Source of the DNA: JBJMHZ01 sp045807125
Lineage (GTDB): Bacteria > Actinomycetota > Actinomycetes > JAWWOL01
Length of the DNA: 64,000 bases
Direction of reading: 5' to 3'
NCBI GenBank assembly: GCA_045807125.1
Contig: JBJMHZ010000050.1
Coordinates: forward strand, 1 to 64,000
The position numbers were made by a program, and so were the translations under genes. A model generated the notes under the pieces. It saw only the letters and a list, made by a program, of their open reading frames with translations. It was not told the DNA's origin and did no database searches. Below are positions 9,278-19,843 of this stretch, in pieces (the first letter of the stretch is position 1; each line of letters begins with the position of its first letter).

Positions 9278-9372
9278 CTCCCCTGAGTCGACGTCCCCCG
9301 CGTCGTCTGCACGTGCGCGGAGGGGAGCCGGTTCAGGCTGCGGCGGCGAGTCGCCCGGTGAATCTGGCTAGT

Positions 9373-10137
9373 TCAGCTAGTTGCCATGTCGAAGATGCCG
9401 AAGGGCGCGCCCTGCGGGTCGGCGACGTACGCGAACCGGCCGGCCTCGATCGTCTGCGGCTCCATGAGCACGCGGCCGCCGAGCTTCGCGACGTGGTTGA
9501 TGGCCTCGTCGAGGTCGGCGACCCCGAAGTAGACCGACCACATCGGCGGTGCCTCGGCCGGCATCGACGGCGGCTTGGCCATCATCCCGGCGACCGAGCG
9601 GCCGTTGGCCTTGATCTCGGTGTAGGCCTGCGCGCCCTCGCCGCTCGTCTGGAACTCCCAGCCGTAGATGGCGGCGTAGAACTCCTTGGCCCTCTCGACG
9701 TCGGTGGTGGCCAGCTCCGTCCACGTGAACGCGCCCGGCTCGTTGACGACCTCGGCGCCGATGTGGTTGCGCGGCTGCCATGCTCCGCTGACCGCGCCCT
9801 GCGGGTCGGCGAACATGGTCACCCGGCCCTCGCTCAGCACGTCCATCGGGGGCAGGACGATCTGGCCGCCCGCTGCCGTCACCTTGGCGGCGATGTCGTC
9901 GACGTCGTCGACGTTGACGTACGAGGACCACATCGGTGGACCAGGGTTCTGCTGCGGTCCGAGGCCGGCCACGTTGCGGCCGCGCAGCTTCGCGAGAGCG
10001 TAGCCGCCGGCCTCCGGCGGCCCCTGCTCGATCTGCCAGCCGAGCAGCTCCGCGTAGAACTGCTCAGCGGCGGCGGTGTCGGACGTCCCGAGATCGGCCC
10101 AGGACGGGACGCCGTGCTCGTACGAGTTGAGCTCCAT
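9373..10137 (-). CDS. VOC-family protein with two glyoxalase/bleomycin-resistance-like domains
   Basis: 254 residues with an internal duplication. Domain 1 starts GVPSWADLGTSDTAAAEQFYAELLGW and ends near VTMFADPQGAVSGAWQP. Domain 2 repeats this as FTWTELATTDVERAKEFYAAIYGW through FAYVADPQGAPFGIFD. Each half is a complete beta-alpha-beta-beta-beta VOC unit. The tandem arrangement is shared with mycobacterial CFP32-like proteins. The true substrate of this subgroup is unknown; a glyoxalase activity should not be assumed. The ATG at 10137 is the natural start. Confidence 0.9.
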   Translation of the reverse strand: MELNSYEHGVPSWADLGTSDTAAAEQFYAELLGWQIEQGPPEAGGYALAKLRGRNVAGLGPQQNPGPPMWSSYVNVDDVDDIAAKVTAAGGQIVLPPMDVLSEGRVTMFADPQGAVSGAWQPRNHIGAEVVNEPGAFTWTELATTDVERAKEFYAAIYGWEFQTSGEGAQAYTEIKANGRSVAGMMAKPPSMPAEAPPMWSVYFGVADLDEAINHVAKLGGRVLMEPQTIEAGRFAYVADPQGAPFGIFDMATS

Positions 10138-10217
10138 CGTGACCTCCGTGACCCCCGTCGGCTCGAGGTTCCTCGGTGGCGCAACCGTACTGCCGGAACG
10201 GCCGTGCCGTCACCGCG

Positions 10218-10769
10218 TCACGCGAGGTGGTCGTACACCAGCAGCCCGTCATCGCGCAGCCGCACGCCCTCGGTCGGCGCGTGCGCCGCGATCCGCCCAC
10301 CCGGCATCAGGTGCCGCACATCGGCTTCGCGCGCGAGGACCGCGAAGTCGGCCACCAGTCGTCGATGGCAGCGCCACCAGACCGTCTCGCTGCACATCAC
10401 CGCAGTGACCCGCTGCGCCGCCTCGTCGAGGACGCCGTCGAGCGCGTCGACGAAGTCCGGCGTGCGCATGTGCGTCGCATAGGCCCGGAAGGAGTCGTTG
10501 CGCAGCGCGATGTCGGGCGAGTCGGGCGGCAGCGACCGGAAGCCGCCGAGGCGGCGCTCCCACCGGTAGCCGACGCCGTACGACGGCAGCCACTCCTCGA
10601 GCGCGGCCCGGCCGAGGTGCGGGTTGCGGCTGCTGCCGGGCCCGATCCGGACGTCGACCAGCGACTGCACGCCGGCGCCGCGCAGCCGCTCGCCGAGCTC
10701 GCCCTCGGTGCTCGTGCCATGGCCCACCGTGAGCAGGATGGTGGTGCCAGCGCTGGCCGGCCCGGTCAG
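10218..10769 (-). CDS. DUF488 family protein, start codon uncertain
   Basis: The translated region ILLTVGHGTSTEGELGERL through VDVRIGPGSSRNPHL, ERRLGGFR, CSETVWWRCHRRL and VRHLMPGG is a full DUF488 domain (a family of unknown function with a conserved Cys-rich CSE...CHR motif). No ATG lies in frame upstream of the first strand. The only in-frame GTG (10727) would remove the start of strand 1. A CTG at 10769 overlaps the proS stop as CTGA and would restore the whole domain, giving 183 residues; coordinates use this. Translational coupling to proS is inferred. Confidence 0.7.
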   Translation of the reverse strand: MTGPASAGTTILLTVGHGTSTEGELGERLRGAGVQSLVDVRIGPGSSRNPHLGRAALEEWLPSYGVGYRWERRLGGFRSLPPDSPDIALRNDSFRAYATHMRTPDFVDALDGVLDEAAQRVTAVMCSETVWWRCHRRLVADFAVLAREADVRHLMPGGRIAAHAPTEGVRLRDDGLLVYDHLA

Positions 10770-12211
10770 TACGACCGCCCGAACAGCACCCGCGTGCCGT
10801 AAGCAGAGGGCGCGTCGCAGCGGATGCAGGTGCCGGACTCGGGCGCCCCGTCGAGCGGCACGCAGCGCGGCGTAGCTGTCGTCTCCGCCTTGATGTCGTC
10901 CTCGCACTCGGCGCGCCCGCAGTGCAGCGCGAGCGCCCAGCCCGTCGCAACCGCGTCGGCGAACGCCTCCCACGTGTCGACCGTCGCAGTGCGCGAGTCG
11001 CGGAACTCGGTGGCCCGGCGGAGCAGCTCGTCCTGCACCCCGTCGAGCACGGCCGGCAGCCGGGAGGCGGCCGCGTCGAGCGCCACCTGCTCCTTGTCGC
11101 CGCCGGTGCGCAGCGACATCGTGACGACGCCGCCCTCGAGGTCGCGCGGGCCGAGCTCGAGGCGCACCGGGACGCCGCGCATCTCCCAGTCGTTGAACTT
11201 GTAGCCGGGCGACACCTGAGGCCGCTCGTCGACGTGCACCCGAAGGCCGGCTCCCTTGAGCCCGGCGGCGAGCGACCCCGCCGCCTCCAGCACCTGGCTC
11301 GCGGCGTCGCCCCGCCCGATCGGCACGATCACGACCTGGTATGGCGCGAGCCGCGGCGGCAGCACGAGCCCCTTGTCGTCGCCGTGGGTCATGATGACCC
11401 CGCCGATCATCCGGGTGCTCATGCCCCACGAGGTCGTGTGGCACAGGGCGAGCTGCCCGTCCTCGCCGGCGTACGTGATGTCGAACGCCTTGGCGAAGTT
11501 GGTGCCCATGAAGTGCGACGTGCCGGCCTGCAGCGCGCGGCCGTCGCGCATCATGCCCTCGATCGCGAACGTGCGCTGCGCGCCGGCGAAGCGCTCCCCC
11601 GCCGTCTTCTCGCCCGCGACGACCGGGATGGCGGCGATGTCGCGCGCCACCTCGGTGTAGAAGTCGAGCGCGAGCATGGTCTCGCGCATCGCGTCGTCCT
11701 CGTCGGCATGCGCCGTGTGCCCCTCCTGCCACAGGAACTCGGTGGTGCGCAGGAACATCCGCGGGCGCAGCTCCCACCGGACGACGTTGGCCCACTGGTT
11801 CAGCAGCATCGGCAGGTCGCGGTGGGACGAGATCCACTTGGCCATGAACTCGCCGATGACCGTCTCGGACGTCGGCCGGACGATGAGCGGCTCCTCGAGC
11901 TCCTTGCCGCCGGCGTGGGTGACCACGGCGAGCTCGGGCGAGAAGCCCTCCACGTGCTCGGCCTCGCGCCGCAGGTAGCTCTCGGGGATGAACAGCGGGA
12001 AGTACGCGTTCTGGTGACCGGTGTCCTTGATCCGCCCGTCGAGCTCGGCCTGGAGCAGCTCCCAGATGCGGTAGCCGTACGGGCGGATGACCATCGTCCC
12101 CTTGACGGGACCGCGGTCGACCAGCTCGGCCCGGTAGACCACGTCGTTGTACCAGGCGGAGAAGTCCTCGCTTTGCGGGGTGACCGCCTTCTCGTCGCGC
12201 TTCGCTGCCAC
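10766..12211 (-). CDS. proS: Prolyl-tRNA synthetase, archaeal/eukaryote-like (ProS type 3)
   Basis: Charges tRNA-Pro with proline. I chose the GTG at 12211 (VAAKRDEKAVTPQSEDFSAW), giving 481 residues, because the upstream frame is low-complexity. The 481-residue size, the lack of the bacterial insertion domain and the sequence SEDFSAWYNDVVYRAEL place it in the short archaeal-like ProRS class. Class II features are visible: motif 2 region LLNQWANVVRWELRPRMFLRTTE and motif 3 region MIGGVIMTHGDDKGLVLPPRL (quoted in parts within one run of the protein). A zinc-binding C-terminal region with paired Cys (HCGRAECEDD, GTCIRCDAP) and a terminal Tyr (GRSY) are typical. Confidence 0.95.
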   Translation of the reverse strand: MAAKRDEKAVTPQSEDFSAWYNDVVYRAELVDRGPVKGTMVIRPYGYRIWELLQAELDGRIKDTGHQNAYFPLFIPESYLRREAEHVEGFSPELAVVTHAGGKELEEPLIVRPTSETVIGEFMAKWISSHRDLPMLLNQWANVVRWELRPRMFLRTTEFLWQEGHTAHADEDDAMRETMLALDFYTEVARDIAAIPVVAGEKTAGERFAGAQRTFAIEGMMRDGRALQAGTSHFMGTNFAKAFDITYAGEDGQLALCHTTSWGMSTRMIGGVIMTHGDDKGLVLPPRLAPYQVVIVPIGRGDAASQVLEAAGSLAAGLKGAGLRVHVDERPQVSPGYKFNDWEMRGVPVRLELGPRDLEGGVVTMSLRTGGDKEQVALDAAASRLPAVLDGVQDELLRRATEFRDSRTATVDTWEAFADAVATGWALALHCGRAECEDDIKAETTATPRCVPLDGAPESGTCIRCDAPSAYGTRVLFGRSY

Positions 12212-12240
12212 GACTGACGAGGTTACCGGGTCGGGCCGCG

Positions 12241-12290
12241 GCGGCAGGGGCGGGGCAGGCGCGGGGCAGGCACCGGGGCAGGCGCCGGGG
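12241..12290. repeat. Short tandem G/C repeat in the proS-sulfatase gap
   Basis: Imperfect tandem copies of GGGGCAGGC (at least three, separated by GC or ACC) lie upstream of proS on one side and the sulfatase on the other. This could be a slippage-prone tract. I see no other assignable element in the 178-bp gap. Confidence 0.6.
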
Positions 12291-12389
12291 CGGAAGGCCG
12301 CCCGATGGGGCCATGGACAGCGCCCCGGCGAACCCTCACATTGGCTCGTACCCAGAGCCGAAAGTGGACGGACCTGCCGTGAGGACCCG

Positions 12390-13814
12390 ATGAGCGCCCG
12401 ATCGAGGCATCTGCTGCTGCTGTGCGCCGTCGTGGCGGTGGTCACCGCCGCGAGCGCGCTGATCGTCGTCTCGCTGCCGGAGTCGAAGCAGTCCACGGTC
12501 TCGGCGGCCGCTGGCGCCGTCGTCGGCCCCACCCGGCCCAACGTCCTGCTCGTCGTCCTGGACGACGCCCGCTACGACGCCCTCGCCTACCTGCCCAAGA
12601 CCCGCTCATGGCTGGCCTGGGCGGCGCGCCGCTACACCAGCGCGCGGACCACGGTCCCGGCGTGCTGCCCGAGCCGGGCGGCGCTGCTCACCGGCCGCTA
12701 CCCGCACAACAACGGGGTGCTGCTGCAGACCGACTCAGCCAGTCTGGACGGCGACCACACGCTCATGGCGTACGCGAAGGAAGCGGGCTACGCCACGGCG
12801 TGGGCGGGCAAGTTCCTCGTCGGCTGGCCCTACGGCACGCCACCGCCGTACGCCGACCGGAGCACCGTCATCAAGGGCGGCTACGGCGACTACCAGGCAT
12901 GGGTCGACGGCAAGCCCCGCACGGTGAGCGAGTACTCGACGACCTTCCTCGGCCGCCAGCTCCGCAGCTACCTCACCGGTTTCGAGGCCGACGACAGCCG
13001 GCCGTGGCTGGCCGTCTGGGCACCGCAGGCGCCGCACGTCGACGGCGGCTTCACCTCGCTCGCGACGCCCGAGGCCAGGCACGCCAGGACGCCGGTGGCA
13101 CCCTGCGCCAAGCCGGGCGAGGCCGACCGCGCCGACAAGCCCCCGCACGTCAGCTGGACGGCGCCGGACCCGGCCCATGCCGAGGCGCTGTGCGAGAGCC
13201 AGGTCCGCGCGCTGATGTCGGTCGACGACCAGCTCGACGCGCTCTTCCGCCAGCTCAAGCGCACCGGCGAGGTCGGCTCGACGATGATCGTCATCACCAG
13301 CGACAACGGCACTCACTGGGGCGAGAACGGCTGGTCCTCCGCGTTCTACCCGTACGAGCCGTCGGTGCGCGTCCCGCTGTGGGTCCGCTGGGACGGGCAC
13401 GTGAGGGCCGGCGCCGACGCCCGGCTGGCCTCGCTGGTCGACGTCCTGCCGACGCTGCTCTCGACGTGGCAGCTGGAGCCCACCGAGCCGGTGGACGGCC
13501 GCTCGCTGCTGTCCACGGCGACCAGGAGCGACTACCTCACCGAGTACTTCTACGACGGCGCGTCCAACGGGCCGTTCCCCGGCTGGGCGGCGCTCACCAA
13601 CGGCAAGCGCGTCTACATCGAGACCTACGGCCTCACGTCCGCCGGCGAGCCGCGCGTCTTCCGCGAGTACTACCGGCTCGACAGCGATCCGGGCGAGCAG
13701 GTCAACGTCCTCCGCGACGCCGACCCGGGCAACGATCCGCCTCGAAGCGAGCTCGCCGCTCTCGCGGCGAGCCTCGCGGCGGCCCGCACGTGCATCGGCA
13801 CCACGTGCCCGTGA
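12390..13814 (+). CDS. Type I sulfatase / alkaline-phosphatase-superfamily hydrolase, exported
   Basis: 474 residues. An N-terminal hydrophobic segment (HLLLLCAVVAVVTAASALIVV) acts as signal peptide or anchor. The catalytic motif CCPSR in VPACCPSRAALLTGRYPHNN fits C-x-P-x-R, where the first Cys would be converted to formylglycine. Metal ligands are seen in LLVVLDDARYD and in ITSDNGTHWGENGW. The ATG at 12390 was chosen because it starts directly before the signal sequence; longer in-frame starts overlap the divergent proS. An acidic DSDPGEQVNVL-like tail is typical of the family. Substrate (a sulfate ester of a polysaccharide or glycolipid) is not predictable. An FGE maturase is required but none is in the window. 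Confidence 0.9.
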   Translation: MSARSRHLLLLCAVVAVVTAASALIVVSLPESKQSTVSAAAGAVVGPTRPNVLLVVLDDARYDALAYLPKTRSWLAWAARRYTSARTTVPACCPSRAALLTGRYPHNNGVLLQTDSASLDGDHTLMAYAKEAGYATAWAGKFLVGWPYGTPPPYADRSTVIKGGYGDYQAWVDGKPRTVSEYSTTFLGRQLRSYLTGFEADDSRPWLAVWAPQAPHVDGGFTSLATPEARHARTPVAPCAKPGEADRADKPPHVSWTAPDPAHAEALCESQVRALMSVDDQLDALFRQLKRTGEVGSTMIVITSDNGTHWGENGWSSAFYPYEPSVRVPLWVRWDGHVRAGADARLASLVDVLPTLLSTWQLEPTEPVDGRSLLSTATRSDYLTEYFYDGASNGPFPGWAALTNGKRVYIETYGLTSAGEPRVFREYYRLDSDPGEQVNVLRDADPGNDPPRSELAALAASLAAARTCIGTTCP

Positions 13815-13835
13815 CGCAATCGGTGCCCGTGACGC
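13805..13835 (+). repeat. 13-bp direct repeat at the sulfatase stop codon
   Basis: GTGCCCGTGACGC occurs at 13805-13817 (containing the sulfatase TGA) and again at 13823-13835. A GGCGGC/GCCGCC hairpin follows at about 13843-13857, overlapping the end of the convergent ABC-F gene, and may act as terminator for both. Confidence 0.6.
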
Positions 13836-13848
13836 GGTGGCCGGCGGC

Positions 13849-15618
<1,770 letters not shown>

Positions 15619-15638
15619 CAGCCCTGCCAGCCCACGGC

Positions 15639-16565
15639 CTACTCCGCGTCGATGATGCGCGCCCCGGCGACCGGGCCGTGCACCCGTCGGACGGCGCGGC
15701 AGACGCCCGCGCCGGACAGCGCGGCGGCCAGCACGACGGCGGCGTCGGCGTCCCTCGCGAGGAACGCGCACGTGGGCCCCGACCCCGAGACGATCGCGCC
15801 CACCGCGCCGAGGTCGAGACCGGCATCGAGCGTGCGCGCCAGGGACGGGCGCAGGGCGAGCGCGGCCGCCTGGAGGTCGTTGGCGAGCGCCCGCCCGAGG
15901 GCGATCGGGTCGGCGGTTCGCAGCGCGGCGAGCACGGCGTCGGCGCTCGGCTCCACCGTCGGCACGGACGCGGCCCGGCGCCGGTCGAGCTCGGCGTAGA
16001 CAGCCGGCGTGGACAGGCCGCCCTCGGCGATCGCGACGACCCAGTGGTAGTCGCCGCGCGCCAGTACCGGCATGAGGCGCTCGCCGCGCCCGGTGCCGAG
16101 CGCGGTGCCGCCGTGCAGCGGGAACGGCACGTCGCTGCCCAGCGACGCGGCGATCTCGTGCAGGCCGGCCCGGTCGAGCTCGGTGCCCCAGAGGGCGTCG
16201 CACGCGACGAGGGCCGCGGCCGCATCGGCGCTGCCGCCCGCCATGCCGCCGGCGACGGGGATGCCCTTGGTGATGGCGATGTGCACCGCCGGGTGCACGC
16301 CCGTCCGCCTCGCGAGCGCGATCGCGGCCCGCGCGGCCAGGTTGTCGGCGTCGGCCGGCACCTCCGGCGCGCCGTCGCCGCGCACGCTCACCGCGAGGCC
16401 CCCCGCCGGTGCGACGGTCACCTCGTCGTAGAGGGACACGGCCTGGTAGACCGTCGTCAGCTCGTGGTAGCCGTCCGCGCCGCGGGGCCCGCAGCCCAGG
16501 TAGAGATTGATCTTCGCCGGCACGCGGGCGGTGACCGCCTCGCGAGCGGTCGGCAGCGCGCGCAC
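15639..16565 (-). CDS. ispE: 4-diphosphocytidyl-2-C-methyl-D-erythritol kinase
   Basis: Phosphorylates CDP-ME in the MEP isoprenoid pathway. GHMP kinase motifs are present: PAKINLYLGCGPRGADGYHEL (motif 1 with substrate-binding Lys/Asn/His), the ATP loop VAGGMAGGSADAAAAL, and the C-terminal SGSGPTCAFL. The length of 308 residues is normal. The GTG at 16565 is used; a shorter start at VTARVPAK is possible, though that Val codon is not a usual initiator. It lies between rsmA and the ABC-F gene in the conserved rpfB-rsmA-ispE order. Confidence 0.96.
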   Translation of the reverse strand: MRALPTAREAVTARVPAKINLYLGCGPRGADGYHELTTVYQAVSLYDEVTVAPAGGLAVSVRGDGAPEVPADADNLAARAAIALARRTGVHPAVHIAITKGIPVAGGMAGGSADAAAALVACDALWGTELDRAGLHEIAASLGSDVPFPLHGGTALGTGRGERLMPVLARGDYHWVVAIAEGGLSTPAVYAELDRRRAASVPTVEPSADAVLAALRTADPIALGRALANDLQAAALALRPSLARTLDAGLDLGAVGAIVSGSGPTCAFLARDADAAVVLAAALSGAGVCRAVRRVHGPVAGARIIDAE

Positions 16566-16631
16566 GTTCCCGGTCAGGGGTCCTCCTCGACCGTCCGCGG
16601 TGGGATGCCTGGCGATGCTAGGGGATCGCGG

Positions 16632-17543
16632 TCAGCGGCCCGGCGCTGGCCTCGGCTGCCGGTGCGCGGCGATCCGCGCGAACGCGGCCACGTCGAGCGA
16701 CTCGCCCCTGGCCGAGGGGTCGACGCCGGCCGCCCGCAGCGCGGCCTCGGCGGCGGCCGGCGAGCCGGCCCACGGCGCCAGCGCCGCCCGCAGCGACTTG
16801 CGGCGCTGCGCGAACGCCGCGTCGATGACGGCGAACGTCTCGGCCCGGCCGGCCGTCGTCGCCGGCGGCTCCCGGCGGGCGAGCCGCACCAGGCCGGAGT
16901 CCACGTTGGGCACCGGCCAGAACACCGGTCGCGGCACCGGCCCGGCCCGGCCCGCGTCGGCGTACCACGCGACCTTCGCGCTCGGGACGCCGTACGTGCG
17001 CCCGCCCGGCCGCGCGGCGAGCCGCTCGGCGACCTCGGCCTGCACCATGACCAGGCCGTGCCGGATCGACGGCAGCCGCTCGAGCAGGTGCAGCAGCACG
17101 GGGACGGCGACGTTGTACGGCAGGTTGGCGACGAGCGCGGTGGGCGGCGGCCCCGGCACGCCGTCGATCCGCAGCGCGTCGGCGTGCAGGACCTCGAGGC
17201 GGTCGGCCGCGCCGGGCGCCCTGGCCGCGACGGTCGCCGGCAGGGCAGCCGCGAGCCGACCGTCGATCTCGACGGCGACGACGCGGGCCACGACCGGCAG
17301 CAGGCCGAGGGTCAGCGAGCCCAGCCCCGGCCCGACCTCGACCACGACGTCGCCTGCGCCGACCCCAGCCGCCCGCACGATCCGGCGCACGGTGTTGGCG
17401 TCGTGCACGAAGTTCTGGCCGAGCGCCTTGGCCGGCCGCAGTCCGAGCGCGCCGGCCATCGCCCGGAGCTCGGCCGGGCCGAGCAGGCTCGCCGCTGGGG
17501 ACGCAGGCTCGCCGGTCAGAGGTAGGCGCCGCAGACCGGCCAC
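16632..17543 (-). CDS. rsmA: 16S rRNA (adenine1518-N6/adenine1519-N6)-dimethyltransferase
   Basis: KsgA/RsmA, which dimethylates the two adjacent adenines in helix 45 of 16S rRNA. Motifs are LGQNFVHDANTVRRIV, SAM-binding VEVGPGLGSLT, VEIDGRL, and catalytic NLPYNVAVPVLL. The family-conserved LLGPAELRAMAG lies upstream of the first ATG (17459), so I prefer the GTG at 17543, which overlaps the end of rpfB by 28 bp and gives 303 residues. The gene is tightly packed between rpfB and ispE. Loss of this enzyme classically gives kasugamycin resistance. Confidence 0.95.
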   Translation of the reverse strand: MAGLRRLPLTGEPASPAASLLGPAELRAMAGALGLRPAKALGQNFVHDANTVRRIVRAAGVGAGDVVVEVGPGLGSLTLGLLPVVARVVAVEIDGRLAAALPATVAARAPGAADRLEVLHADALRIDGVPGPPPTALVANLPYNVAVPVLLHLLERLPSIRHGLVMVQAEVAERLAARPGGRTYGVPSAKVAWYADAGRAGPVPRPVFWPVPNVDSGLVRLARREPPATTAGRAETFAVIDAAFAQRRKSLRAALAPWAGSPAAAEAALRAAGVDPSARGESLDVAAFARIAAHRQPRPAPGR

Positions 17544-18640
17544 GGCGAGCGGCCCTCGCGGGCGTACAGCAGCTTCGCCCGGTAGGTCTGCTCGCTGGCC
17601 GACGCGCTGCTCGGCAGCCCGTGGCCGCCGACCGACGCCCAGGTGCCGAGCGTGAACTGGTAGAGCCCGTAGAACGGCGGGTCGACGACCGACGGGTTGC
17701 CGCTGGACTCGCAGCGGGCGAGGGCGGCCCAGTTCAGCCCGTCCGACGAGCTCGGGTAGCTGCGCGCCGTGCGCACGACCGGGTGCGAGCGGGTGCCGTA
17801 CGCGATGACCTGCGGGTGGGCCGGCAACCGGTGCCAGCGCACCATGCGCCGCTTCGCCAGCTTGCCGTCGATGTAGGTGAGCCGGTACCAGCGGTCGGCG
17901 CGGCCGGCCCGGCCGGCCCTGACCACGCGGTGGGTGCCCTTGTAGAGCGAGGAGTCGGCCACCCAGCGGGTGCCGAACGCGAGCCGCAGCACGACGTGCT
18001 TGCTGCGGAGCGCGACCCGCGAGACCCGCACCGTGAGGCCGGTCGCCGGGACGCGGTCGAGGCCGACGGAGACCCGGTCCGTCCGGCGCAGGGTGACGCC
18101 CTGCTCGGCGAGCATGTCGGCGACGGTCACCGCGGTCGTCGTGACGACCCGGCGGTGGCGGTCGGAGATGAGCGTCACCCGCTTGGGCAGCTGGACGACG
18201 ACGGTGGTGCCGCGGAGCGGGATGCGGCCCGAGCGCGACGCCGAGAGGTAGGCGCCCCCGGCCCGCAGCCCGAGCGCGTCGATCGCCTGGCCGATGGTGG
18301 GCTGGGTCACCCAGATCGTCCGCTCTGCACCGTCGACCACCAGCGTCAGCCGGCGGCCGTGGGTGAGGACGACGCGGGTGCCGTCGTTGACCGCCGCGGT
18401 GAGCGCCGGCGCGACGACGTCGTGCGCGCCCACGGCCAGTCCGGCATCGCGCAGGAGGGCAGCGACGTCGGCCGCGTGCGTGCGCACCAGCCGGCTCTGC
18501 CCGTCGACCGTCAGGGCGACGGTGCGGACGGTGCCCCCGTCCGCCAGCGCGAGGGCGGCGCCGCCGCCGCCGAGCAGTCCCATCGCCACCAGCCCGGTCA
18601 CCGCATAGCGCAGCGGTGCCCGCTTCCTCCCGTGTCGCAC
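17516..18640 (-). CDS. rpfB: Resuscitation-promoting factor, RpfB type
   Basis: A secreted or membrane-anchored muralytic transglycosylase that stimulates resuscitation and growth. From the GTG at 18640 (GGGAG 4 nt upstream) the 374-residue protein has an N-terminal anchor (YAVTGLVAMGLLGGGGAALAL), three DUF348 repeats (for example VALTVDGQSRLVRTHAADV), a G5 region and a C-terminal Rpf lysozyme-like domain (NWAALARCESSGNPS with catalytic Glu, FYGLYQFTLGTWASVGG). This architecture equals mycobacterial RpfB. It is followed by rsmA and ispE as in Mycobacterium. Confidence 0.95.
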   Translation of the reverse strand: MRHGRKRAPLRYAVTGLVAMGLLGGGGAALALADGGTVRTVALTVDGQSRLVRTHAADVAALLRDAGLAVGAHDVVAPALTAAVNDGTRVVLTHGRRLTLVVDGAERTIWVTQPTIGQAIDALGLRAGGAYLSASRSGRIPLRGTTVVVQLPKRVTLISDRHRRVVTTTAVTVADMLAEQGVTLRRTDRVSVGLDRVPATGLTVRVSRVALRSKHVVLRLAFGTRWVADSSLYKGTHRVVRAGRAGRADRWYRLTYIDGKLAKRRMVRWHRLPAHPQVIAYGTRSHPVVRTARSYPSSSDGLNWAALARCESSGNPSVVDPPFYGLYQFTLGTWASVGGHGLPSSASASEQTYRAKLLYAREGRSPWPVCGAYL

Positions 18641-18772
18641 GGGTCTCCCAACGTCGCAGCTCCGGGCACGGGGCTCGACGTGCGCCGACGCGCACCAGCG
18701 ACGCCCATTACCACATGAGCGACCAGCTGTGCGCACGACACGCGAAGCCCGATCCCGGCCAACAGTTACGAG

Positions 18773-18800
18773 ACGATAACGGCAGGCCGGACGTTTGCAA
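18773..18800 (-). promoter_or_regulatory. Candidate promoter of rpfB
   Basis: In the 327-bp gap between tatD and rpfB the minus strand carries TTGCAA (18800-18795), a 16-bp spacer and TATCGT (18778-18773), in a locally AT-richer stretch. This would leave a 5' leader of about 125 nt. I could not recognise the c-di-AMP (ydaO-type) riboswitch that controls some actinobacterial rpf genes. The rest of the gap holds no recognisable gene. Confidence 0.3.
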
Positions 18801-18967
18801 AACCCCCGAGTGGAGGATCAGTGCCGCGAAGCACGCACGACGGCCATGCGGAAGTGGAGGATGTGACGGGAGTGACTGCAGTGGCCAATCCCCGCGATGG
18901 AGATCACGTCTCGTGACACCGCAGTCGCGCACAGTTGTCGCACGACCGGCGCCCGAGGAGAGCAGGA

Positions 18968-19843
18968 TCACGCCTCCGGACCGCTCCACGAGCCGAACGT
19001 CCGCTCGGTCGTCGCCGCGATCGCGGCGGCCAGCTCGTCGACGCTGACGCCCTTCACCTCGGCGAGCGCCCGCACGGTGAGCGGGACGAGGTACGACGCG
19101 TTGCGCCGCCCCCGGTAGGGCACCGGCGCGAGGAACGGCGCGTCGGTCTCCACGAGCAGCAGGTCCAGCGGCGCCACCGCGGCGGCGGCGCGCAGCTGCT
19201 GGGCGCTCGCGAACGTGACGTTGCCGGCGAACGACATCACGTAGCCCGCGTCGGCGCACGCGCGCGCCATCTCGGCGTCGCCGGAGAAGCAGTGCATGAC
19301 CGTGCGCTCCGGCGCGCCCTCCTCGGCGAGGATGCGCAGGACGTCGTCGTGGGCGTCGCGGTCGTGGATGACGAGCGCCTTGCCGGCCGACTTCGCGATG
19401 TCGATGTGCCGTCGGAAGGACTCCTGCTGCTTCGCCGGGTCGGCCCAGTCGCGGTAGTAGTCCAGCCCGGTCTCGCCGACCGCGCGCACCTGCGGCAGCG
19501 CGGCCAGCCGGGCGATCTCGGCGTACTCGTCCTCGCCGATCCGGTCGACGTCGTTCGGGTGCACGGCCACGCCCGCGTGCACGCCGGCGTGCTCGCCGGC
19601 CACCTGCGCCGACCACTGCGACGTCGCGACGTCGACCCCGATCGTCACGACCTGCCGCACGCCGACGGCCCGCGCAGCGTCGAGCTGCGCGCCGACGTCG
19701 TCGCCGACGAGGTCGAGATGGCAGTGGCTGTCGGCGACCGCCACGGCCAGCGGCTCGGGCGCGGGGGCGGGGGCGTCATCGCGCCGGCCGTCCCCTCGCT
19801 GCTGCCTCGCCGCTGCCTCGCCGCTGCCTCGCTGCTGCCTCAC
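18968..19843 (-). CDS. tatD: TatD-family metal-dependent 3'-5' exonuclease/hydrolase
   Basis: A TIM-barrel metallohydrolase (DNase in other bacteria). Motifs in order are DSHCHLDL, VAVHPNDVDR, VGETGLDYYRDWADP, HDRDAHDDVL, MHCFSGDAEMA and LLVETDAPFLAP. These provide the expected His/Glu/Asp metal ligands. The GTG start overlaps the metG stop (GTGA), giving 291 residues. The first 15 or so residues (RQQRGSGEAAARQQRG) come from an imperfect tandem DNA repeat and look non-functional. The order metG-tatD-rpfB-rsmA-ispE is the conserved mycobacterial one. Confidence 0.95.
   Translation of the reverse strand: MRQQRGSGEAAARQQRGDGRRDDAPAPAPEPLAVAVADSHCHLDLVGDDVGAQLDAARAVGVRQVVTIGVDVATSQWSAQVAGEHAGVHAGVAVHPNDVDRIGEDEYAEIARLAALPQVRAVGETGLDYYRDWADPAKQQESFRRHIDIAKSAGKALVIHDRDAHDDVLRILAEEGAPERTVMHCFSGDAEMARACADAGYVMSFAGNVTFASAQQLRAAAAVAPLDLLLVETDAPFLAPVPYRGRRNASYLVPLTVRALAEVKGVSVDELAAAIAATTERTFGSWSGPEA
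19799..19840. repeat. Tandem GCTGCCTCG(CC) repeat inside the tatD 5' end
   Basis: Four to five imperfect copies of GCTGCCTCG/GCTGCCTCGCC lie directly next to the metG stop. They encode the Gln/Arg/Gly/Ala-rich N-terminus of TatD. Length polymorphism between strains would be expected. Confidence 0.7.

Noticed and set aside
18641..18967. c-di-AMP (ydaO) riboswitch upstream of rpfB
   Set aside because: Expected because of known rpf regulation in Streptomyces, but I could not find the conserved core in this gap.
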